DNA of 64,000 nt from Agelaius tricolor (lineage: Eukaryota; Chordata; Aves; Passeriformes; Icteridae): assembly GCA_023055355.1 (NCBI GenBank), contig JALJCS010000004.1:16398001-16462000 (forward strand), read 5' to 3'. A model generated the notes under the pieces. The model did not search any database. It saw nothing but the letters and a program-made list of their open reading frames with translations, and had not been told where the DNA came from. This document shows, one piece after another, positions 1 to 28,200 of the stretch (position 1 is its first letter; each line of letters begins with the position of its first letter). The translations under genes were made by a program, and so were the position numbers.

Positions 1-1339
1 TCAAAAGATGAACGTGCACTGTGTGAGTAGAAAGCTTTGTAAAGCTGTGTAGTAAACTTTTGCAATTGTTTAGTTGAAGCAACATGTGCTGAATTTTGTC
101 AAGTGAACAGGTATAACTCAAGATCGTGGAGTTTTTAAAAGCGAAGTTCAGGCAGTACAGAGTTTTTCTTAACTTGCAGTGAATAGCTTGGACTTAAAAG
201 TTATTTGCTCTGCACACGAAATGTAGCCATTGAAATATTGTCAGCCACCAGATTTGGAACAGCTGTGCACAGGCATTTGAGATTGGAGCAGCCCTGTTTA
301 ATTTTGCTGAAGAAAATTGCCCAATGCTAGTTTTCCACACAGGAAAAGCATGTGTCTGAGGAATAGCATAGAATCTCATCTGTTATGTTTGACAGCAAGT
401 ATAGAAATGGGCAGACATAGGGTTTTGTATTTGGCTTAGATTTGAGACTTCTTAACACTCCAAGTGATTAATGAAAATTTTTTAACTTATTGTATTGATG
501 TGTATAATTGCCAGAACAGGTTTGCTTATAGAACACAGTACACAGATATGATGCTTTTATTTAAAGGGATTAATATTTTACTTATTCCAATTTCTTTGTT
601 TGTTTTTGTTTACCTAAATCACAATTTTTTTAGGGCAGAAATTTTTTGCCCTTTACTTCATGTATATTATACTCCTGTTCATTTGCTAGTTCATTTGCTA
701 GTAGTGTGTGTTTTCAGACTTTCTCTGTTTCCTGATTACATTAATTACTCAAATCATTCTAGATTAAACTGAATTTGAAACTTGAGATGATAGCTAATAC
801 AATAGTTTCACCCACTTACAGCTACTGTCTATATTTCAATAGCCATATCAGTAGAAGATAGGTATTCTGGGGTTGCTTTATGACAAAAACATTGATTTTG
901 AATTAATTTTTCATTTGGAAGTAAGAGCAATGAGATATCCTTTTCATTTTTAGTACTTCTTGAAAATAGATATCACTTTGCTTTTAGAAGAGAAGTTTTA
1001 TGTATCTCTTCAGGGGTCATCTTTCTATGAATTAAGTTTTCAACAAGGAATCATTAAATATATCAAGAACTTATTTACAGTTTCTTTATTAAATTACAGG
1101 AATATAGGTTTTGTTGAGTATATTTGTGTCTTGACATTGAACTTAAGTACTGTTTGGCAGCTGCAACAGAAGTCGTAGAAAGAGGGAATCTTGAAAAACC
1201 TGGGTGCCTTCTATTGTTGAAAACAGAACTCCTCTATTAACTGTTTATGATGTTTATGTCTGTTGGAATTCATATAGGCCTTTCCCTTCCCTCCAAAACT
1301 CTTAATTCATAACAATAGGTCTGTATTTTTTTTTTTCAG
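1..1339 (+). other. SPTLC1: SPTLC1 intron (3' end of intron 3)
   Basis: This is AT-rich intronic sequence. It ends in a long T-run followed by CAG at 1337-1339, a good acceptor. I looked for the preceding SPTLC1 exon (human residues around 60-87) and do not find it, so it lies upstream. Open frames at 464-772 and 960-1178 show no protein resemblance. A 12-bp tandem pair sits at 677-700, and one copy of an exact 42-bp repeat sits at 1258-1299. Confidence 0.85.
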
Positions 1340-17203
<15,864 letters not shown>

Positions 17204-17593
17204 ACTGCCGTTTTTGGATTCCTCTTTCCCCACATTATCAGGATAAGTGTTTTACACTGTACAATGACTTCCAGATTCTTCCACTGATGGCATTGAAAGC
17301 TGACTAACAAAATTGTTCCAGAGTGATACAAATGCAGTGAGCGGAAGAATGCTGAATTTTGGAGTTAGTGAATGACAGTGTTGTTCCAGTTCAAACTCTA
17401 CCATTTACTCACATTAGTTAAAATGGGATATCACTACTGAATTCATGACTCTTTCATAAGTTAGTACAAAGTTTTAAATTTATTTCCTCAAACCCTTAAA
17501 TGTTCTCAAAAATGTGTATAAACATTCAGTTTCACCCCAAACCATGTAAAATGTGTTGTTTTCTCTCCATTTTCTTGGAATGTGGGAACTTCA

Positions 17594-17599
17594 AATAAA
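17594..17599 (+). terminator. SPTLC1: Proximal poly(A) signal AATAAA
   Basis: Canonical hexamer 391 bases after the stop codon. It could end a short transcript. Confidence 0.5.
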
Positions 17600-18816
17600 T
17601 TTCAATTATCCCTCCCCACCTTCCAAATGAAAATACACTGTTCCTAATATTACCAAAAGGATAACACATTAAGATATAATTTTGTGCTATATTATGTCAT
17701 TTACTATTGAATTATAAGAGGGAGGACCTTCAATTCTTTTTGTTTATATATCTTTCTCTAACCATTTTTGGCAGCCAGGTTTTAAGAAAGCCTGGCCAGA
17801 GAGTAAATTCATATCAAATACTATTTAATTTTTGCATTCCATGTGTAATTATATGCATGTTTGATATTATGGGTGAGGTTTTTCGTACTATTATCTTTAA
17901 AATATCTAAATTCAAATGTCTGAATTGTGAAACTGCTGTAATTCCAGTATAGAATGTTCAGATAAGGGTGCTTTGTACCAGTCTTGAAGAGGAGTAATAG
18001 GCAACATGGAAAATGAACCAAGGTTTTGAAACAGCAACTAAATACTAGCTTAATCAAACTACTTTTAAGCATAAAAATGATATGCGCTTTGTTTTATCTG
18101 TAAACATCTATGCCTTAGAAGGGAAGACTCGCAGATAGCTACTAAGAGTTTAAATGGTACAAATACTACTTAAACATAAGTCAATCTGTGCACATACAAT
18201 TCCCAAGTAACTTGAAATTAATGTTTGGAGGTTGTGCTGTCAGGATTTTAAGTAAGCACAGCTGGACATTACATATATGGACACTTTACTTCAATCAGGA
18301 AACTGGTAAGGAAGTACGTATCTTTTTATAAAACAGAAAATGCAGCTTTTTATTTCACAATTTTGCTTTAAGAACGCCTGTCTGAAATTTTTGTATTCTG
18401 CCTAGTATGTGTTGAGTTGTTTTGTACTTATGTGCCTTTTTGGTTGCTACTACAAGGATTATATAGGACTATTTTTGAGAAACATCATTGTTAAATATAA
18501 TCATGTTTGATTCAGATTTTTACTTACACAATTGGATTTTGTAGCATGGTCGATCATATATTTTTAAATATTCTACATTAGGTAAGCATAGTCTATGCTG
18601 CCTCCAGTTCACAGAGACTGTTTCTGTGCTGGTTTTCAAAACTTTTCATCTGTGTATGTTCAGATAGAATACCTAAAGTTGTGTTGGGGCGCTTCTGTGA
18701 TTGTTGCTTGACATTGGAAATAGTCAAATCATTATCTGTGTAATGTAGTAAAAGAAATCCCAGTGTGAAAGAGAATCTCTATTTCAATGACATTTATGTT
18801 TTCTCTGTTAACCGTG

Positions 18817-18822
18817 AATAAA
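18817..18822 (+). terminator. SPTLC1: Distal poly(A) signal AATAAA
   Basis: Canonical hexamer about 1.6 kb after the stop and the favoured end of the full-length message. Further AATAAA motifs at 19390 and 21236 are less likely, given distance. Confidence 0.55.
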
Positions 18823-18840
18823 AGCCAGTGAGAAGCCAAC

Positions 18841-21490
18841 AATTTAGAAGAGAAAAAAACGTGCAGAATGAGACTGACTCCCATTTTACAGACTGGAACT
18901 GAAGGGCAGAATAGTCATCTTGAAGACCCTCAAAGACTGAAAGAAATGGAAATTAAATGCTATGGCTCTACTTTGAGCTTTTGAGCCATTTTTGGCTGGA
19001 TAATTGAAACCTGCAAATTTGAGTGAAGTCAAGCCTTTGATGTATAAATTTGGAACAAATGAGGTACTTTGATTCCAGTGTAGCATATTAAATGGTTTTG
19101 GAGTTAAGATAAGCCTGGGAAGGCAAGCAAATAACCATTGGCATTGAAATCCTAAGTTGCAGAATCTGTATTTAATTCTCTCATTTTATTTTAGGTTGTC
19201 TGCAAATGGGGTAGAATTTTTGTTGTGCTTAGAGAACTAACAAAAATTTTTAGATACATGGATTTGTGTTGTTATTTTTGTTTTTGGTTTGTTGGGTTTT
19301 TTTGCTTTTAAATGAAGTGATGACAGCTAAGGTAGAAGCAGAGTGAAATTTCTAGCAATTTCAAATCTGTGACTAAGTAATTCTGATGAAATAAAAGTCA
19401 AAAAATGTTGCTAAGAAATGCCATAATCTGATTCATTTGACAAACACATACCCACCATTAAAACATTGGTAAAAATGCCTTTGTCCTTTTTTATTGTTTA
19501 CCAGTATGTAGGAAGGAAGCATTTAGATCACAGCAAAGTGAATACCTGGGTTGATAGCAGCTGAAGTGCTCTTGTAATATATATTTTACTGACAGGTGAT
19601 ATGCATGGTCTCTGTAAGAAATTAAGACACTTACGAGATGTAACTGGTGGAGAGGGAAATCCCTGGTCAGTTTAAGCATATCTGGCTCCTCTTCATTTTG
19701 ACTTTTTTGATAAATATCTTTGTCATGGCAAGCAGATGAAGAAATGGGTGGCTCTGGGGAAAAATGTTGATTGGGGTTAGGGAGACAGCAGGTGATTCTG
19801 ATTAAACTTCTGACATTTGAAAAATCAGAAGCCTGTTGAGGTGCTTAACTGCCCAGTGCTCTTGGTTGATAAATATATTAACAAATCTGTGTTAGTTGCT
19901 TTGTAGTTACATTTGGATGAATTGGTATTTTTCCATACATTTCTTCAGATGTGGGCATGAGACTGGAGTTCAGTGTAAACCTATTAAGTACGATACTGTG
20001 AGATGAATCAAACACAAGGACTTTATCCCAAACTTCAAAGTATCTTTTGAAAAGAAATTTTTTTTTCAATTAATTTATGTATTTCACTTTGCCACATACT
20101 TGGAACACAGTTTCAACTAAGTGGATAATAAATCCAGTATTTTAAATAGTGAAGAAAAATAAATGTTGTTAATTTTTTTAAATAGACTATTAATATCTGA
20201 TAGTTGAGAAGGAGGGCATTTTAACTGTAAAATGTTGGTCATTTATTGAAATTGTCATGATGAAACCAATTTTTTACAATATATGAGGACTGGGGTGGAC
20301 TGGAAAGAATTTATACTTTCAAAATATTTTATATTGAAGAAACATGTCTACATGAAATATATATTCATATTTTAAACAAAGAAATTTATTTTCCTTGAAT
20401 ATTTAAAAATAATTGATCGCTATTTGTGTAGTTTCATGGTTTTTATAGGAAAAACTACAGATGCCTTTTCTGTTTATTATAGTAATCATTATTTTTGGAT
20501 AGGAGGTGAAATGCATAAGGAGAGTATTAAGAAAGAAAGAGACGTATGGCTGAATAACTTTGATTTTATTTTTTTTTTTCACTTTTGAAATATGAACCCA
20601 GTCAATGCACAGAATGGTGTACTGTCTCCTTTCTGTCACTCCATCTGGACTTTATTATTTTAAACAGGGTTGTGGAGTGTTGGCATTCACTGATCTATGA
20701 AGTTGCTACCACAAAAGTGTCTTGCATCTTAAGATGACTAGAGAAGTGCACATGTAAATGTACAGAGCTGTAAATGCTGCTTAAACAGAGGAAATATTTA
20801 CAACTAACACAAAGCATTTGTACATTAAACTGTTTCAATGTCCTAATAAAAGGAAATGTCTGGATAACATTTCTTCTAGTGTTTTTATGTTCTTTGGCAG
20901 TTTTCATGGTAATAAGGTAACAGGCTTACTATGTCTTGCTGTTGATAGATTTTCCAGATTTTGGTTTCCTGTTCATTATGTACTAGGTAGTTGCAAAATA
21001 TGTGTAGTAGAAGTCACAGAATCTACTAAATCTGCTGAAGAGTACTTATCAGAGAAGGACAGTTTATACATGTCCAATTTCTAATACTTCGGTAGCACAC
21101 ACTTGCTGGAAACTGCTATTGCAAGCTAGACACTGGACCAGATACAGTTTTGTTGTGACTCAGTATAGAATTTCTGGTGTATCAACAAACTTGAGTTAGG
21201 ATGACATATGCCCCAACTTTGAGACACTGTTACAGAATAAAATACTGCAATTTTGCCTACCATATTTTATGGATAAGATTTCTCTATTTTCCTCTGCTAT
21301 TAGAGGTGTTACCACTTAGCTCAGTATGCTGTTTGTATAATGGAGTTGTATTTTCTAGCAGAGGATTCTAAGCTGGCAGAAACCAGTATAAGTATTGGAG
21401 TCAAAGGAACAGCTTAAGTAGAATTGGAAATACGTTTAACTGTTTAACTTACATTTTATGTAGGCCAAAAATAAGTGATTGTCTCACTCT
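18841..21490. other. Intergenic, nothing recognised
   Basis: AT-rich single-copy-looking sequence with only short chance open frames. A small G/T-rich stretch lies near 19267-19311. Confidence 0.7.
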
Positions 21491-21499
21491 AATCAGCCT

Positions 21500-21720
21500 T
21501 TGTCAGACTGTGCTCCTGTTCTGGTATCCATAATTCCAGGAGGATAAGGACAGATTGGAGAAGGTCCAAAGGAGGACCATAAAGATGACCAAAGGGCTGG
21601 AGAACATGCCCTGTGAAGAAAGAAAAACTGGAGGACAATTTTCCATTTCTTGCACAGTGTCTACAAAGATGGCAGAAGCTGTCTTCACAAAAAGCCACAT
21701 GAAGAATGGAAAGGCAATAG
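21500..21720 (+). mobile_element. CR1 LINE, 5' part of a split copy
   Basis: Plus-orientation CR1. It has GGAGAAGGTCCAAAGGAGGA followed by AAAGATGACCAAAGGGCTGG, and then AAAGATGGCAGAAGC. The copy stops abruptly at about 21720, and its continuation (TGTACAAGTTGCATGGGGAA) is found at about 22226, so other sequence has been inserted. Confidence 0.8.
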
Positions 21721-21752
21721 AATTATAAAATATTGCCCTTCCATTCTTCATG
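21698..21752. repeat. Near-perfect 22-bp inverted repeat (hairpin)
   Basis: Arms 21698-21719 and 21731-21752 are reverse complements at 21 of 22 positions, with an 11-base A/T-rich loop. The left arm is part of the split CR1. The right arm begins the inserted minus-strand block. Confidence 0.95.
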
Positions 21753-21895
21753 GGTTGGGTTGAAAGGGCCCTTGAAGATAATTTTAGTACCAATTGTCAT
21801 GAGCAGGGATGCCTTTAGCTAAATCAGGTTGCACCAGCCCCCATCCATCCTGGCCTTGAACAGTGCCAGGGATGGGGCATCCACAGATTACATGG
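21742..21895 (-). mobile_element. CR1 LINE fragment (minus), inserted block A
   Basis: Reverse-complement CR1 3' end: GGGTTGGGTTGAAAGGGCCC, then GAGCAGGGATGCC, then CCATCCATCCTGGCCTTGAA and AGGGATGGGGCATCCACAG. It lies inside the plus-strand CR1. Confidence 0.8.
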
Positions 21896-21902
21896 GCAGT
21901 AT

Positions 21903-22210
21903 AATAGAATAGAATCATTAAGGTTGGAAAAGGACTTCTGAGATCAAGTATATCCTTTGACCAAACACCACCATGTCAGCTAGACCATGACATTAAGAGC
22001 CATATCCATTTCTTGAATGCCTCCAGGGATGGTGACTCCATCACCTCCCTGAGCAGTCTGTTCCAATGTTTGCTGATAGCCAACCTGAACCTCGTCTGCT
22101 GCACCTCTTCACCAACTTGGCAAGCTAATGAGCAAAGAAAGATGCTTTTCCTCTTGTCTGACAGATGGACCCCATGAACCCCCGGTAGACCTGGTTTCTC
22201 AAGGTGAGTC
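21903..22210 (-). mobile_element. CR1 LINE fragment (minus), inserted block B
   Basis: A second reverse-complement CR1 3' end. It starts with the terminal ATAGAATAGAATCATTA octamer remnants, then GGTTGGAAAAGGACTT, CTCCAGGGATGGTGACTCCA and CTGTTCCAATG. Similarity fades after about 22120, so the end is approximate. Confidence 0.75.
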
Positions 22211-22470
22211 ACATGGAACCTGATATGTACAAGTTGCATGGGGAAAGATTTCATCTTTTATGGTGAGGAGAATAGTTAATTACTGGAAAACCACCTCCTC
22301 ATGGATTATGGGAGATTTTCAAGATGTGGGTGGACAGGATGCTGGATAATTTCATCTAGGCTTCCCTTCTCAGAAAAGGTTGGACCTGATGATCTTTTGA
22401 GGCCACTTCCAGGTTGGCCTGTTCTGGGATTCTGTACTGTGACTGTAATTCTGATTGTGATTCCTGTTCT
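22211..22470 (+). mobile_element. CR1 LINE, 3' part of the split copy
   Basis: Plus-orientation CR1 resumes with TGTACAAGTTGCATGGGGAA, then ATTTTCAAGATG, GGTTGGACCTGATGATCTTT and a terminal TTCTGGGATTCTGTA region. The AGTCACATGG stretch at the start repeats host sequence already seen at the left break, consistent with duplication at insertion. Confidence 0.8.
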
Positions 22471-22479
22471 GTGACACTC

Positions 22480-24299
22480 AGAACAGGAAGTGGAAATAAT
22501 TTTTCACACTTGTTCTAGTTAAAATTGGATTTTGATTGGAGCAAGCCTTTTGTTGATTACCAGTGTCACAGTAGATGTTGAGAGAGTGTATGAGCAAGAC
22601 AGTAAGTACAAGTTAGGCTGATGACTGAGAGGATAAAAAAAGGTAATGGAACACCAGCACTTCCTGATAATCTGAGTGGTGACTTTGAATTCCTCTCATA
22701 ATTTTTAGTGATTTGGACTCTTTCTGTTCTTTCACATGAGGCAAAGAAATACCTATTCTCAACAGGTAATTGATGTAAGATCAAAGACTTCTTTTTTGTT
22801 GTTTTAACTTTGTCCAGAATTATATTTTTTAACAAACTAGCCTCAATTCTATGTATCATGTTTGAACTGAGTTAAGATTTACCTTAGTGTCAATAGTGAA
22901 TTCACATTCACTTTAGTTACAGATCTAAACTGGCAACAATACTCCTTTACCTTTGTATGCAACCTCTGGGCTTGAAGCATGGGAGTATTTAAATCGCCTT
23001 TAAAGCAGCTGATAGTAAGGAGTACTCAGTGATAATGAAATTCCTATCTATAACAGTTCTGATCAAATATTTTTTTGGTGAAAGACTATAGGTCTATTTT
23101 TTTTCTCCAGCTTTAGATTTTCAAAGACAGGCTATATACAAAGAGTCACTACTAAACAGTAATCAGCATTTTCAAGAATAAATCTCCTGACTTCCTTGTG
23201 GATAAAAGATCTTGGCACGATAATTTAACTAAAATTTGCTTATTAAAATTATTTAATAAACACATTTTAAATACATAACCTGCTCAACTTTAAAAACTGC
23301 TTAACCTTGATTGCTATTTTGAGAATAAAAATTTTAAAATGTTTAAGGATTTTAAAATATTAGAACTTTTAAACAGATTGCTTTCTTGTTTCTTTAAGCT
23401 TTTGCTATTTCCTTCATTTTTGTTTTTCAGTCATCTTCCTGCTTTTTTGCCTTCATTTTTCAGGATAGACACCAACTCTAAATGCATTGCTAGATGCTTG
23501 AAAATTACCCAAGTAGTGAGTGTTTGCTTTAATATGATTGTACAAATTAATTTGATTTATTTGATGATTCTGATGAAAATATAGTGACCTGTTTCCATGG
23601 TGCTGGTGAATGCTAAGTGTAAGTTGAGGTCTGTGGAAACAAATACTCAAGGTGTCAATGATCTAGGTACAGAATATTTTAATATTTTTCCCATTTTGAA
23701 AACATCGAGTTTAAGTGTGGGTAGAATATCACAGCTGCATTGTCAGTTATGCTGGAATCACAGGTCAAAAATGTAAACATTTTTTGAGTACTGTGAGGTG
23801 AATATGGTGGAAGATGGTGTTTTTTACTAAGGTGGAATTTGGTAGTATTTGAGGAGCCTTCAATTTGAATACAAGGTACAAGTGCTCATTAGATGCTGGT
23901 TAAGAGAGTAGTAAGTTGACTGCAAGGTGCTGCAGTAGAGCTGCAGCAGATTTTGTCTGCAGAATTGCAATTCTGTCTGCAGTTCTTTCTCCAGAATTGT
24001 TGCTCACCCATTGTTGGTCCCTTCAAAGTCTAGGAGGTAACAATGTACATTGTAGAATGGTGAGCTTGTACTGCAAATTGTCACATAATCAGAAGCTGTT
24101 TGCAGGATAAAATACTGTCTTACCTTACAGCAAAATTAGATGCAGCTGCATCACAAAGAAACCAGCAAATTAGTGAAGTTATGTATATGTTTTGCAACCT
24201 GGGGGAAGAATTTGGTGTATGATATCAAGGGGAATTAAGCATTCATTCATATATCTTTCTATAAATACATTTTCTATGCTGGGCTGATAAAAGAGACCA
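22480..24299. other. Intergenic, nothing recognised
   Basis: AT-rich sequence with chance open frames only (for example 22566-22859 minus and 23339-23584 plus). Confidence 0.7.
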
Positions 24300-25235
24300 C
24301 AGAATCCGAATACCCTGAGTTGGACGATACCCACAAAGATCACCTAAGTCCAACTCCTTGATCTGTACAGGACAGCCCCAAGAATTACATCATATGTCTG
24401 AGAGCATTGTCCAAATATTTTTTGAGCTCTGGTCAGGCTGGTGCTGTGGCCACTTCATTTTGGATCCTGTTCACCTGCCACCCTCTCAGGGAAGAACCTT
24501 TTCTTAATACCTAGCCTAAACCTCCCCTGATACAATTTCAGGCCATTCAGGTTCTGTCACCGGTCACCAGAGAGAAGAGATCAGTGCCTTCCCCAGCTCT
24601 TCCACTTACAAGTCTCCTCTCAGCCTCCCCTTCTCCAGGCTGAACAGACCAAGGGACTCAGCTGCTCTTTGTATGGCTTCTGCTCTAGATTCTTCACCTT
24701 CTCCATTACTCTCCTGTGGACACTCTTTAACAGCTTTGTATTCTTTTTATATTATGACACCCAAAACTGCCCCCAGCACTCAAGGCCGAGCAGAGCAGGA
24801 CAATCCCCTCCCTTGCCCAGCTGGTGATGCTGTGCCTGATGCCCCACAGGACACAACTGGCCCTCCTGGCTGCAGGTTGACTTACATTCAACTTGCCCTT
24901 AACAAGTACCCCTATGTGCCTTTCTGTGGCACTCCTTTCCAGCATCCTGTTCTCCAGTTTGTATATCAAGGGTTGACCTCTCCCTGGAGCAGAATCCAGG
25001 ACCTTTCCTTATTAAATGCCATACAATTGATGATTGCTCAGTCCTCTGATTTGTCAAGGTCTCTGCAGGATCTCTCTGCCTTCATGGGAGTTGGCAGCTC
25101 CTCCCACTGACAGACTTACTGTACCTTTGAATCCTGAATGCAAGCTGTTCATGGAGATATTGAAGAGAGCTGGGCCTAAGGTGGAACCTTGAGAAATCCC
25201 AGAAGTGACCAGTCATCAGCCTGGTGTAATCCCAC
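24300..25235 (-). mobile_element. CR1 LINE, long 5'-truncated copy
   Basis: Reverse-complement CR1 over about 930 bp and the best-preserved repeat here. Landmarks in order are GAGTTGGACGATACCCACAA, ACAGGACAGCCCCAAGAATT, AACCTCCCCTGATACA, GGTCACCAGAGAGAAGAG, CTCCAGGCTGAACAGACCAA, CCCAAAACTGCC, GTCAAGGTCTCTGCAGG and GAGCTGGGCCTAAGGTGGAA. It covers the 3' part of the reverse transcriptase region and the 3' UTR. Frames are broken, so it cannot move. The open frame on the opposite strand (24673-25110) is an artefact of this element. Confidence 0.92.
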
Positions 25236-28200
25236 AAAATCCGTTGAAAACGGCTAGACAAAAAACCTCTCCATAACCTCCTAACAGTTTTGACCAGAGA
25301 TAAAAATTGGTATCAAATGGCAGGGTTTGAACAAGTTTTGAGCACTTCAAGCCTTAAAATGGAAAAACCCTAAAAGTTCAGTGCATGTGTACTGCTTTAG
25401 TCAAAGAGATTCTTTTTGCAGCCAGCATTGCAGAAGAAATATTTAGCAACCTAACTCATGGATGAAGGAGTTTTTGTTGCAACAGGCGATAAAATGGCAG
25501 CAAAGCACTTGCCTTTGGTGTAGTTTACTGTGGAACTGTTCTTGAGCAGCATGAAATTTGCACAATGCCCAAGCTATTTAATATTTTAATATCTTACTTG
25601 GTGACTGAAGGGACCAAATGACACAGCCCTTTACTTTCAGTGAAGTAAAGAATAGTGTCAGAAGAATCTTAGACTGCTAGTAAATAGTGTTGTGTGTTTG
25701 TCTATCACCTCTTAAAGGGAGTATGGATGGATATAGATGGATTTGAGGAGACAACTGGAAGAAGAGGACATAATGTACCCATGAGAACAGGCTATGTGAA
25801 TTCACACAGAAGTACTTAAATTAACAAGCTTGGTTTTTTGGCTGCTGAATGATTATGTTGATGGTGTTTCCCATTGGTTCACACTCAAATGTCTAAGCAA
25901 TATACTCAGCTGCTAGTATAGATATTTTGGTCAGTTGAATTTACTCATTTTTATAAGTCCTGCCTCTACTTGAAATGTCTCAGCTACATAGAGGTGACTG
26001 GCATGGAAATATATATATTATTACTTTGAGGTGGCAATTGTTATCGTCCCTAAAGCATAGCCTATTAGGAAGAGTGCTCTGCAGCAGAAAGAGTATCTTT
26101 TTTGTGTTAAAGGAAAATATTCCACTGGTTGTGTTAAGTAAAAATAAATAGAAATGCACATTCATTTTCTTTGTGATATGAGAGAGAAAATATACCTTTT
26201 TCCCCTCTTACTGCATCTCAAGTTTTTTTTTATACCAGCAAAGATTTATCATGTGAATGACACCCCATGCAAATATATGTTTATATTACATTGAAGCAAA
26301 TGCAGTTAAACACCTGCAACTGCTTTGTTGAAGACACATGTCTTCAAAAGATATATGTGTATTTTGTTTATGGATCTGCAAAAAGAAGCACATAGTCTTG
26401 TGTATTATCAACAGATGAAATTTGTGATATTTAATTTGTGACATTGAACCTACATCAGGGATGTAGGTTTGCCAGAGAAGTCCTTATCGAGTGATTACAT
26501 TGATCTAGCAGGCTGTCAGTTCAGTCATATAGGGGAAGAGAAATTTTAAAGCTTGTAATGAGATCACATGTTGTTTTCTTTGTATTTACAATCAGTTAAA
26601 ATAATAGGTACTGTGTTTCAATTTTGAAAATATACATGTCTATTTAATATTAGCTTTAATTTTGTGCTAAAGCTTATTTTGAAGTATTAATATAGACAAA
26701 GTTTATCATTAGCATGGGAGAATCTTTAAAACAGAATATAAAGGAATATTTTTAACATTCTGAAAGAGTTTGACTTTATTGGTTTTTTATGTGTAAGTAT
26801 GTGATATTTGATAAATGAAATAATTTTACTCATGCTTGTATCATTATCTTTAAAATTTAGATCGTGGATGGGTTTCTGTCTAGCACAGGGGTACTGCTAT
26901 CCAGAGTTTGTGAAGGGTCATACGATTCTTTGTGGCAGAACTTCATGAAACTAGTAATTTGCAGGATGGTTTTTAATTAGACAGAAATATTTTGCTCATT
27001 TTCGGTCATAGCCAAGTAAATACTCTGGCACCAGTTCTATAGAGAGCAACTGAATTAGGAGGTATGCCAGGCAAGTTTGGTGCACTGTGTAATAATCCTG
27101 AGCATGTAGAATCCCTGCTTCATAGAAGGGACAGTATTGGTTTCCAGTGAAGGCCCAGTTTCATTGGTTTTGTGCATTTATTACTGCTGATACTCAGCCC
27201 ATAAGGGAGGTAAACAGATGATCTCATTGTGTGCCTAATTACTATGTTTGATTTGTCTGTACACCCTTTAGGTAAACCACATACAAACTTAACACTGTAG
27301 GATTATAACATTTTTTAGTACTCTAGTCTATAAACCATAGCTAAGACTAATTGTGCTGAGCACTGATGTTGCATTTTACCATCAGAGTACAAGTGTGTCT
27401 AATTCTGACTGGGAGGTGTGAGTCCTCTTGGCCAACTGAACAATGCTGAATCTCTCAAAGTTTATCCAGCCTATTTGTTTCCTTTTCCTTGGGTTTTGGT
27501 CCTTTATAATTATCATCCTGAGTTAGAATAGCTTTTCACTCCTGTAAACAAGACAAGACTTACTTTTATGACATTTATCAAAAGATCCTGAGAAACTTGA
27601 AGGATAGGAACAAAATGGTGTTGAATATCTTCTGCAGTCCTGTTGTTATTAACTACTGCAGTGGTTGGCTTGAAAACTGTAGTATGGGAGGCAACTGCAG
27701 TATAACAGCTAGATCAAGAAAGCAATTCTTTTACCCTCAGGCAGGTGGTTGTGTCTTTGACCCAATATAGCTTCTTTAATCATTGGGCTACACAGCAGAT
27801 CTGAGAAGGCTCCAGATGGAGACTGAACCTACGACCCCCTGACATAAAAACATCTATGATACCAATTACACCATCTGTTGGTCATAAAACCACATTCTCT
27901 ATCTTTTCTTGGCTCTTGTGTCATACAAAAGCTGAAGGGTGATATTTGGAGCTGTTGGAGTTTATCCATGCAATTTAATGCAGAACACATTTTTTCACAG
28001 AGAGGGAGAACAAAGCACAATAGCACTAAAGTTCAATTTACATTCTCAGTCAGTGAAAACAAAAATGAAAATAAAAAACAGTTGTCTGAGTCATTATTTA
28101 TACCCAAACTATGGCTTCAATTGTAGTATTTTCACAGTTCTTGTGATTTTAAAAAACCTAAAGAATAACTTCTACCACCATTGTCCCAGCTCCTGAGGGC

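Larger units (their letters stand above)
17204..18840 (+). other. SPTLC1: SPTLC1 3' UTR (end inferred)
   Basis: AT-rich non-coding sequence follows the stop. AATAAA motifs at 17594 and 18817 suggest a short (about 0.4 kb) and a long (about 1.6 kb) 3' UTR. I place the main end near the distal motif because known vertebrate SPTLC1 messages have a 3' UTR of more than 1 kb. No downstream element was verified. Confidence 0.6.

Noticed and set aside
24673..25110. 145-codon plus-strand open frame
   Set aside because: It is the antisense of a minus-strand CR1 element and not a gene.
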